Shown piece after piece: positions 1-4,847 of a DNA stretch of 6,843 bases. How positions within the stretch are numbered: the stretch's first letter is position 1; each line of letters starts with the position of its first letter. Location of the stretch: the NCBI GenBank assembly GCA_934385225.1, contig CAKRPQ010000098.1:1-6843 (forward strand), in the 5' to 3' direction. The position numbers were made by a program, and so were the translations under genes. The stretch comes from an uncultured Eubacteriales bacterium (lineage in GTDB: Bacteria; Bacillota; Clostridia; Oscillospirales; CAG-272). The notes under the pieces are model-generated. The model worked only from the letters and a program-made list of their open reading frames with translations, searched no databases and had not been told where the DNA came from.

Positions 1-74
1 CGACCCGAAGGGGACTCGAACCCCTGACCTCTAGCGTGACAGGCTAGCGTTCTAACCAACGGACCTACCGGGCC
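1..74 (-). tRNA. tRNA-Asp (anticodon GTC), irregular D-arm
   Basis: Read on the minus strand, this folds as a cloverleaf. The acceptor stem GGCCCGG pairs with TCGGGTC (two G-U wobbles), and the discriminator base is G at position 1. The anticodon stem is CTAGC/GCTAG with loop CTGTCAC, which gives anticodon GTC (plus-strand gac at 38-40). The T-arm is AGGGG-TTCGAGT-CCCCT. The gene decodes aspartate GAC/GAU codons. The D-arm is odd: the stem GGTC/GAAC has one mismatch (G11 against A24), and position 14, almost always A, reads C. The window starts at the discriminator base, so an encoded CCA cannot be judged. It lies 26 bp downstream of tRNA-Val and probably shares its transcript. Confidence 0.93.
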
Positions 75-79
75 ATTGC

Positions 80-97
80 AAAAGACATTCGTCTTTT
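80..97 (-). other. Small inverted repeat in the tRNA-Val/tRNA-Asp spacer
   Basis: A perfect 7-bp inverted repeat (aaaagac / gtctttt) with a 4-nt loop fills most of the 26-nt spacer between the two tRNA genes. In the precursor RNA it would form a weak, AU-rich hairpin just after the encoded CCA of tRNA-Val. It could separate the two tRNA folds or mark a processing site. It lacks the GC-rich stem and trailing U-run of a terminator. The repeat is seen directly; its role is a guess. Confidence 0.4.
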
Positions 98-100
98 ACA

Positions 101-176
101 TGGTGGGAACAATAGGGCTCGAACCTATGACCCTCTGCTTGTAAGGCAGATGCTCTCCCAACTGAGCTATGCTCCC
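101..176 (-). tRNA. tRNA-Val (anticodon TAC)
   Basis: A complete 76-nt tRNA on the minus strand with an encoded 3' CCA (plus-strand tgg at 101-103). The acceptor stem is GGGAGCA with TGTTCCC (one G-U pair), and the discriminator is A. The D-arm is GCTC/GAGC with a normal AGTTGGGA loop. The anticodon stem is TCTGC/GCAGA with loop CTTACAA, giving anticodon TAC (plus-strand gta at 141-143), which reads valine GUA/GUG codons. The T-arm is ATAGG-TTCGAGC-CCTAT. All stems pair, so the gene looks functional. It is first in a two-tRNA unit and sits about 30 nt downstream of the predicted transcription start. Confidence 0.97.
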
Positions 177-212
177 GTATTACCGTCATCATTTAGCGTG
201 ACAACGGTATAT

Positions 213-241
213 ATTATATCATCCCGCGCGCTGTTTGTCAA
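213..241 (-). promoter_or_regulatory. Full-consensus sigma-A promoter for the tRNA pair
   Basis: On the minus strand the -35 box is TTGACA (plus 236-241) and the -10 box is TATAAT (plus 213-218), separated by exactly 17 bp. The two bases TG, one base upstream of the -10, add an extended -10 element. Runs of A on the transcribed side at about 245-270 resemble an UP element. The predicted start is near 206, giving a tRNA leader of about 30 nt. A match at every element suits a stable-RNA promoter. It lies between hslO and the tRNAs, so the tRNAs need not depend on read-through from hslO. Confidence 0.9.
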
Positions 242-277
242 TACCTTTTTTTCATTTTTTTGCGCTTTTTGCAAAAT

Positions 278-1180
278 TTATTTTCCGAATGCCTTGTCTA
301 TTTCGTCTTTCGTAAAAACGTAGTGTGTATTACAGAAGCGGCAACAAATATCAAGCTCTTCGGGCTTGCCCTCTCTCACCTGCTCGCGGAGCATTTCGTA
401 AACGGCGTCCTCTTTAAGCGAAAAAAGCGCGTTTTTCATTCGCTCGCGGCTGCAAGTACACTTATATTTCACTTCAAGTTCGTCAAAAACGTCGTATTCG
501 ATACCGTCAAGGGCAATATCGGCAATCTCCTTATTCGAAAGACCCTTTTCAAAGAGTTTTGAGACGTTTCCGAGGCTTCCCGCGTTCTTTTCTATCTTTT
601 CGATAACGGTTTCGTCCGCAAACGGCAGAAGCTGAACGAGCACACCGCCCGCCGCAAGGCAGGAAAGATCTTTATCGACGAGAACACCGAGCGCAAGCAC
701 TGTCGGAATCTGCTCGCTCTCCGCAAAATACGCCGCAACGTCCTCCGCGATCTCGCCGCTGACAAGCTCGACGGACCCCGAATACGGTTCTTTTTCCCAT
801 ATATTCTTTGCAACCGTGAGCGTACCCCTGCCGACGGCACCCCCGACGTCCAGCTTTCCGTTAGGTTTTCTCGGCACGTCCGCACTCGGATTTGCGATAT
901 ACCCGCGCACGTTACCGTAGTAATCGCCGACGGCAATGAGCTTTCCGCACGGACCGTCGCCCGAAATCGTCACAGAAACGCTGTCCTCTTTATTGCCGAG
1001 CATAGAACCCATTATCGACGTGGCGGTCAGAAGTCTGCCGAGTGCTGCCGTCGATGTCGGCGCGGTATCAAAAAGTCTGTGCGCCTCGTTTACGATTCCT
1101 CTCGAATTTATAACGTGTATTCTCGCGCTTCCGTCGCGCGTCATACCGCGCAGGATAGTCGATTTCATTTTTTCTTCCAT
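278..1180 (-). CDS. hslO: Redox-regulated holdase chaperone Hsp33
   Basis: A 300-residue protein of normal Hsp33 length. Hsp33 is a cytoplasmic ATP-independent chaperone. Oxidation releases its zinc, unfolds the C-terminal switch domain and lets it hold unfolding proteins. Family signatures are GDGPCGKL (74-81), VRGYIANP (91-98), YFAESEQIPT (151-160) and AGGVLVQLLP (177-186). The zinc ligands are C241-x-C243 and C280-x-x-C283, with an extra adjacent C279. The 36 residues between the two pairs exceed the 27-32 usually quoted. The ATG at 1180 has a GAGGA site (plus 1188-1192) with 7-nt spacing that overlaps the stop codon of the methyltransferase gene. A second ATG, four codons in, is a weaker alternative. 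It is the last gene of the murC operon, and no terminator is visible after it. Confidence 0.95.
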   Translation of the reverse strand: MEEKMKSTILRGMTRDGSARIHVINSRGIVNEAHRLFDTAPTSTAALGRLLTATSIMGSMLGNKEDSVSVTISGDGPCGKLIAVGDYYGNVRGYIANPSADVPRKPNGKLDVGGAVGRGTLTVAKNIWEKEPYSGSVELVSGEIAEDVAAYFAESEQIPTVLALGVLVDKDLSCLAAGGVLVQLLPFADETVIEKIEKNAGSLGNVSKLFEKGLSNKEIADIALDGIEYDVFDELEVKYKCTCSRERMKNALFSLKEDAVYEMLREQVREGKPEELDICCRFCNTHYVFTKDEIDKAFGK

Positions 1181-1190
1181 AATTATTTCC

Positions 1191-1988
1191 TCATTTCAAT
1201 GCGCGCGCGGCTATATATATGCGCTCGGTGTCGCTCTTTACGTCCCCGAAACTCATATCGCCGTAAAATCCGAGAACGTCGAAGCCCGTTTTACGGAGCA
1301 TTTCTTCAAGCTCGCACGGCTTATACATTCTCTCGCGCTGCGTCTCTTCCTGCCTTATATATCTGCCATCCGCGTCCTCCGAAAAAAGCGTCAGGTAGAA
1401 ATCGCAGATGCGCGTTTCCCTGTCATAGCGGTTCTGCCATGCGCAGAAAACGGAATTTTCGCCGTCCGCACCGTTTTCGTTTTCAAGAATATAGGCGTTA
1501 TCGCCGTAAACGTTCTCGAATTTATATGGGGAATTTACGTCGAAGAGGAAAAGTCCGTTCGGGTCAAGGTAGTTATGTACAAGCGAAAAGCACTTTTCGA
1601 CATCCGCATTCTCCGTAAGGTAGTTTATGCTGTCAAGGCAGCAGGTGACAGCGCCAACTGTGCCGTAAAGCTCGAACGAGCGCATATCTTGAAGCAGGTA
1701 GAGTATAGGCAGGCGCGTCTCGTCCTCAGTCCCGACGTTTATATATGCCCTTTCGGCGGCGACGGAGAGCATTTCAGCCGAGCCGTCCGCGCCTATCATA
1801 TCGTATCCGCGCATAGCAAGCTCGCGCGTCATACTGCCCGTTCCGCAGGCGAGGTCAAGGACAAGTTCGGGACGTTTCGTGAGGAATTTATCGAACGCCT
1901 CCTCGACAAAATCCGCCCATTTTACATAGTCTATCTCCGCATTCAGGCGGTCATAGACCTCCGCTATAACGTTATATCCCTCCGTCAT
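1191..1988 (-). CDS. Class I SAM-dependent methyltransferase, substrate unknown
   Basis: A 265-residue soluble protein with a Rossmann-type methyltransferase core. Motif I is LDLACGTG (44-51), the S-adenosylmethionine-binding glycine loop. The acidic end of strand 2 is D68 in GADGS. QDMR (100-103) and CCLDSINYL (116-124) match motifs II/III, and LDPNGLFLFDVNS (141-153) matches the next strand. The N-terminal YNVIAEVYDRLN pattern resembles the B. subtilis YqeM-like family, whose substrate is not established. Small molecules, tRNA or proteins are all possible. The ATG overlaps the stop of the upstream yerC-like gene by 4 bp (ATGA), and the nearest Shine-Dalgarno-like AAAGGA is about 12 nt away, so translational coupling is likely. 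Methyltransferase activity is well supported; the target is not. Confidence 0.9.
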   Translation of the reverse strand: MTEGYNVIAEVYDRLNAEIDYVKWADFVEEAFDKFLTKRPELVLDLACGTGSMTRELAMRGYDMIGADGSAEMLSVAAERAYINVGTEDETRLPILYLLQDMRSFELYGTVGAVTCCLDSINYLTENADVEKCFSLVHNYLDPNGLFLFDVNSPYKFENVYGDNAYILENENGADGENSVFCAWQNRYDRETRICDFYLTLFSEDADGRYIRQEETQRERMYKPCELEEMLRKTGFDVLGFYGDMSFGDVKSDTERIYIAARALK

Positions 1989-2290
1989 TCCGCGTTCTTT
2001 TCCTTTGCTTCAAGGCGCTCGAATGCCTTATTATATCCGTCATTTCCGTACTTTATGCAGCGGTTCACGCGGCTTATCGTCGCGGTGCTGAGCCCCGTAA
2101 GCTCGGCAATTTCCGAATACACCTTATTTTTGCGGAGCATCTTTGCCGCCGTCATACGTCTTGACATCTCTTTAAGTTCGGGGATAGTACAGAGATCCTC
2201 AAAAAATGAATAGCACTCCTCGACATTTTCAAGTGTAAGCACCGCTTCAAAGAGGAGATCAAGATTTTTGTCTTTCAGTTTACTTTCCAT
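1985..2290 (-). CDS. yerC: YerC/YecD family TrpR-related DNA-binding protein
   Basis: A 101-residue protein matching the small TrpR-like YerC/YecD family of Firmicutes. Family hallmarks are RRMTAAKMLRK (44-54), then a helix-turn-helix at about 57-78 (VYSEIAELTGLSTATISRVNRC), then KYGNDGY (80-86). The SxATISRV recognition helix is typical. E. coli TrpR binds tryptophan as corepressor, but no ligand can be assigned here and the regulon of YerC-type proteins is poorly defined. The ATG has an AAAGGAG site (plus 2297-2303) 6 nt upstream that reuses bases of the murC stop codon, and the 3' end overlaps the methyltransferase start by 4 bp. A role in regulating its own operon is possible but not shown. 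Confidence 0.9.
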   Translation of the reverse strand: MESKLKDKNLDLLFEAVLTLENVEECYSFFEDLCTIPELKEMSRRMTAAKMLRKNKVYSEIAELTGLSTATISRVNRCIKYGNDGYNKAFERLEAKEKNAE

Positions 2291-2301
2291 TTCCCGCTCC
2301 T

Positions 2302-3705
2302 TTATTTAAGATCAAGTTTATCGAACAACTTGTATATATCGCCCGCGCCCATTACGACAAGGACGTCGCCTTTGCAGAGATTTTCTTTAAGGTGTGCAGC
2401 AATATTGTCAAGTCCGCCGAGGTATGACGCCTTATCACCGACGGCATCCGCCAGTCTTTCGCCGCTCACGCCGAGCGTGTCCGTCTCGCGCGCGGAATAA
2501 ATATCCGCAAATATCACGCGGTCGGCGGCATCGAACGCGCGCACAAAATCGTCGAACAGCTCCGCCGTTCTCGAATACGTATGCGACTGAAAAACGCACC
2601 AGAGGCGGTCATAACCCATTCTCGAAACGCCTTCAAGCGTAGTTCTGACCTCGGTCGGGTGATGACCGTAGTCGTCGTAAACGTCCGCGCCGTTAAGCGT
2701 TCCCTTAAATTCCATACGGCGTTTCGCACCGCGAAAGAACGCCAGCCCCTTCTCGATATCCGCGCGTGAAATTCCGCAGAGGTCTGCCGTCGCCGCCGCC
2801 GCGAGCGCGTTATAGACGTTATGCTCGCCGTGAACGCCGAGCGAAACGTGGCAGAAAAATTCGCCCTTTTTATAAATATCGAAATCCGCTTCGCCGTGCG
2901 GGTATTTTATATTTTCGGCGGTAAAATCAGCCTCCGAGCGCACGCCGAACGTGATAAGATGTCCCTCATATCCGCCGAGTGCGCGCAGAACGTCGTAGTC
3001 GTCGGCGTTCGCGACGGCGTAGCCGTCCTTTCCCGTCATCGTTATCGACGCGAATTTTGCGAACGACGCGCGTATCTGATCCATACTGTGGAAGTAATCG
3101 ACGTGATCCATCTCGATATTGAGAATAACTGCTATCGTAGGATTAAAATCAAGGAACGAATCCATATATTCGCACGCTTCGAATATGAAATTTTCGCTAC
3201 CGCCTATGCGGAAAGCACCGCCCATAGACTCCATCTCCGCGCCCGAAAGCACCGTCGGGTCGGCGGAAGCGTCCATAAAGACCTGTGCGCACATCGAAGT
3301 GCAGGTACTCTTGCCGTGCATACCGCAGACGCCTATTCTTCGCTTATATCCCGTCATTATATAGCCGAGGTAGTCCGCTCTCGAAAGGAGGAGCAGTCCG
3401 TCACGCTTTGCCCTCAGATATTCGGGATTTTCGGGGGATATCGCAACGGTATAGACTACCGCATCGTAGCCGTCAAGGTTCTTTTCATCGTGCGTGTAGT
3501 GCATTTCTATACCGCACTCTTCAAGCCTTTCGGTAAGAGCCGTTTTCGTGCGGTCGGAACCGCCTACTCTGTACCCTCTCCGCTTTGTAATGATCGCGAG
3601 CGACGACATATTTATTCCGCCTGCGCCTATGAAAAACACGCTCTTGCATTTTTCCAGTCTTTTCGCTGCCTCGGCGGCACCGAGATGTGTATTTTCTACC
3701 GACAT
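2302..3705 (-). CDS. murC: UDP-N-acetylmuramate--L-alanine ligase MurC
   Basis: A 467-residue Mur ligase that joins L-alanine to UDP-MurNAc using ATP, the first amino-acid step of peptidoglycan precursor synthesis in the cytoplasm. The N-terminal UDP-binding loop is FFIGAGGINMSSLA (24-37). The ATP P-loop is GMHGKST (128-134), where most homologues have GTHGKT/ST. EACEYMDSFL (176-185) and NIEMDHVDYF (196-205) form the central domain, VHGEHNVYNALAA is at 291-303, and the C-terminal domain has DDYGHHPTE (344-352), FQSHTYSRT (372-380) and VMGAGDIY (451-458). I chose the ATG at 3705, which has an AAGGTGA site (plus 3711-3717) with 5-nt spacing. An upstream GTG at 3804 would add 33 unrelated residues, has no ribosome site and lies at the predicted transcription start. 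Mpl is a less likely relative. It is the first gene of a four-gene operon. Confidence 0.95.
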   Translation of the reverse strand: MSVENTHLGAAEAAKRLEKCKSVFFIGAGGINMSSLAIITKRRGYRVGGSDRTKTALTERLEECGIEMHYTHDEKNLDGYDAVVYTVAISPENPEYLRAKRDGLLLLSRADYLGYIMTGYKRRIGVCGMHGKSTCTSMCAQVFMDASADPTVLSGAEMESMGGAFRIGGSENFIFEACEYMDSFLDFNPTIAVILNIEMDHVDYFHSMDQIRASFAKFASITMTGKDGYAVANADDYDVLRALGGYEGHLITFGVRSEADFTAENIKYPHGEADFDIYKKGEFFCHVSLGVHGEHNVYNALAAAATADLCGISRADIEKGLAFFRGAKRRMEFKGTLNGADVYDDYGHHPTEVRTTLEGVSRMGYDRLWCVFQSHTYSRTAELFDDFVRAFDAADRVIFADIYSARETDTLGVSGERLADAVGDKASYLGGLDNIAAHLKENLCKGDVLVVMGAGDIYKLFDKLDLK

Positions 3706-3801
3706 ATGTTTCACCTTGTCTTTCCGACACGGGAAAGGCGTCCTTTCGCAAAAAGCAAATTGACCCGCACCTTGCGGGAATCGGATTTTGAAGTCCGTTT
3801 T
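3706..3801 (-). promoter_or_regulatory. Structured 5' leader of the murC operon
   Basis: About 95 nt lie between the predicted start site and the murC ATG. They contain a series of short inverted repeats: cgga/tccg (3782-3785 with 3794-3797), cccgc/gcggg (3764-3768 with 3774-3778), gaaagg/cctttc (3733-3738 with 3742-3747) and ctttcc/ggaaag (3720-3725 with 3732-3737). The last two share bases and so exclude each other. The loop of the cccgc hairpin carries AAGGTG on the transcript, the same as the murC ribosome site. I recognise no known riboswitch or T-box, and there is no terminator U-run. A regulatory role is inference. Confidence 0.4.
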
Positions 3802-3807
3802 CACAGA

Positions 3808-3838
3808 ACTATAACATAAAATTCTTATTTTTTCACAA
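3808..3838 (-). promoter_or_regulatory. murC: Predicted promoter of the murC operon
   Basis: On the minus strand a good extended -10, TGTTATAGT (core TATAGT at plus 3808-3813), follows a partial -35, TTGTGA (plus 3833-3838), with a long 19-bp spacer. The extended -10 may offset the weak -35 and its spacing. The start would fall near 3801. This is the best sigma-A-like match between spoVG and murC on this strand. Confidence 0.6.
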
Positions 3839-3854
3839 AAACATTCTTTTTCGC

Positions 3855-3885
3855 TTGAATAAATTTCAGATATTGCCTGTATAAT
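3855..3885 (+). promoter_or_regulatory. spoVG: Predicted promoter of spoVG
   Basis: A perfect TATAAT at 3880-3885 is preceded by TTGAAT (3855-3860) at a 19-bp spacing, longer than the ideal 17. Transcription would begin near 3892, leaving a leader of about 50 nt. In B. subtilis spoVG uses sigma-H; I could not find a convincing sigma-H pair (AGGAnnn / GAAT) here, so a vegetative promoter seems more likely. Confidence 0.6.
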
Positions 3886-3930
3886 AAGAGCATAAAGATA
3901 TCCATTGACAGAGTTTGTGGATTTTCAAAA

Positions 3931-3936
3931 AGGAGG
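3931..3936 (+). promoter_or_regulatory. spoVG: spoVG ribosome binding site that bears on start choice
   Basis: A complete AGGAGG (AAGGAGG counting the preceding A) lies 4 nt before a TTG codon at 3941 and 13 nt before an in-frame ATG at 3950. The first spacing is slightly short and the second is long. On spacing, TTG is favoured; on codon type and on the usual start of the family, ATG is favoured. Confidence 0.75.
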
Positions 3937-3940
3937 ATAA

Positions 3941-4261
3941 TTGACAGTTATGGAAATTACAGATGTAAAAGTTAGAAAATTGTTTGACGACGGTCCGATG
4001 AAAGCGATTGTTTCGGTAACATTCGACAATCAGCTCGCGGTTCACGACATAAAAGTCATAAATGCGAGAGATAAATTCTTCATCGTGATGCCGAGCAGAA
4101 AGAACCCCGACGAGACGTACAGAGACATTGTACATCCCATTAACGCTCCTTTCAGAGCAGAGCTTGAAAGTGCGGTCATATCCGCCTACGACAAGGCTCT
4201 CGAAGAAGCGAAAGCTGCGGCTGCTGCCGAAAACACCGAGGTCGCACCCGAAACCGTATAA
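3941..4261 (+). CDS. spoVG: Septation/sporulation regulator SpoVG
   Basis: A protein of 106 residues (from TTG 3941) or 103 (from ATG 3950). SpoVG is a small nucleic-acid-binding regulator, linked to septum formation and sporulation in Bacillus and to virulence and cell-wall traits in other Firmicutes. Recognisable blocks, numbered from TTG, are MEITDVKVRK (4-13), DGPMKAIVSVTFD (17-29), AVHDIKVI (33-40), MPSRKNPDETYRDIVHPIN (49-67) and an Ala/Glu-rich acidic tail. B. subtilis SpoVG begins MEVTDVR, which fits the ATG, but the Shine-Dalgarno spacing fits the TTG, so the start is left open. It is divergent from murC, and in many Clostridia spoVG lies close to murC, purR and glmU (from memory). 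It is the only plus-strand gene here and has its own promoter and terminator. Confidence 0.94.
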   Translation: MTVMEITDVKVRKLFDDGPMKAIVSVTFDNQLAVHDIKVINARDKFFIVMPSRKNPDETYRDIVHPINAPFRAELESAVISAYDKALEEAKAAAAAENTEVAPETV

Positions 4262-4304
4262 AAAATTTATCTTTTTCTTTTCTTTTCTTTTTTCTCCATA
4301 TCCG

Positions 4305-4330
4305 CCGCCGCAGAAATGCGGCGGTTTTTT
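4305..4330 (+). terminator. Intrinsic terminator of spoVG
   Basis: The perfect 8-bp stem CCGCCGCA/TGCGGCGG with a GAAA tetraloop (4313-4316) is followed at once by six T residues (4325-4330). It lies 43 nt after the spoVG stop codon. The T-run runs into the stop codon of the convergent phosphodiesterase gene (plus 4329-4331). Read on the minus strand the same hairpin has no following U-run, so it should act mainly on spoVG. Confidence 0.95.
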
Positions 4331-4847
4331 ATGCCTCTCCGCGGCTCGTGAGAATATTTCCGTCCTTTATCGTCACAAGCCCGTAGGACGGCGTACTGAA
4401 CCTAGGCTCGCCGAGCGATCCGGGATTGAATATATAAAGATCCTTTACCGCCTTCGTGCCGCCGAGGTCGTCACCCGCGTGTACGAAATTTTCATAAGGG
4501 CTGTGCGTGTGCCCGTAGAGGAGAATATCCGCCCCAAGCTCCTCGGCGTGTCTTGCCGCGAACTCAAAGCCGTATGCGACGGCGAACTTATGCCCGTGGG
4601 TCATAAATATCCTCTTGCCGCCTATGTCAAGCGTCCTTTCGAGCGGAACGCCGTCCGTCGCGTAGACTGACCACTCCTCGCCGTTCCCTTTGACCTTATA
4701 TACGGGAATACCGTAAGTCTCCTTATGGTCAAGGTCTGCGTAGCCGTCGCCGAGGTGAAGAATCGCCGACGCGTCCTTATGCATATCTATTATGTTTTGA
4801 AGTTTATACGCTCTTCCGTGCGTATCGGAAAAAACAAGTATTTTCAT
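4329..4847 (-). CDS. YfcE-family metallophosphodiesterase
   Basis: A 172-residue calcineurin-like metallophosphatase of the YfcE/MJ0936 type, of normal length. These are cytoplasmic, usually Mn-dependent enzymes that cleave phosphodiester model substrates; the natural substrate is generally unknown. Metal ligands in order are D8 and H10 (SDTHG), D34 (HLGDG), N55 (GNGE, where GNCD is common), H84 (THGH) and H113/H115 (GHTH). The NPGS motif follows at 141-144. Its ATG overlaps the stop of the lipid kinase gene by 4 bp (ATGA), and GGGAG lies 5 nt upstream of it, so both genes are probably co-translated. It converges with spoVG, and its stop codon touches the spoVG terminator. No separate terminator is seen on its own strand. 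Confidence 0.92.
   Translation of the reverse strand: MKILVFSDTHGRAYKLQNIIDMHKDASAILHLGDGYADLDHKETYGIPVYKVKGNGEEWSVYATDGVPLERTLDIGGKRIFMTHGHKFAVAYGFEFAARHAEELGADILLYGHTHSPYENFVHAGDDLGGTKAVKDLYIFNPGSLGEPRFSTPSYGLVTIKDGNILTSRGEA

Noticed and set aside
181..209. Inverted repeat taccgt/acggta in the tRNA leader as an operator.
   Set aside because: Only 6 bp with a 17-nt gap; this is expected by chance in sequence of this composition.
258..276. Inverted repeat ttttgc/gcaaaa after hslO as an intrinsic terminator.
   Set aside because: The stem is only 6 bp and AT-rich. On the minus strand it is followed by A residues, not U residues.
936..2213. A 425-codon open frame on the plus strand, antisense to hslO, the methyltransferase and yerC.
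   Set aside because: It crosses three clear genes on the other strand, has no ribosome site and shows no recognisable domain. It looks like a by-product of codon bias.
3706..3804. A 33-residue N-terminal extension of MurC from a GTG at 3804.
   Set aside because: There is no ribosome site, the GTG lies at the predicted transcription start, and the residues do not resemble MurC. The ATG at 3705 has a good site.
2821..3819. A 332-codon open frame on the plus strand, antisense to murC.
   Set aside because: It lies opposite well-conserved MurC motifs, its composition is not protein-like, and it has no supported start.
3841..3890. Sigma-H promoter for spoVG, as in B. subtilis.
   Set aside because: GAATAA is present at 3857-3862, but no AGGA-type -35 lies at the right distance.
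3905..3910. TTGACA as a second -35 box for spoVG.
   Set aside because: No -10-like hexamer lies 16-19 bp downstream; that position holds the ribosome site region AAAAGG.
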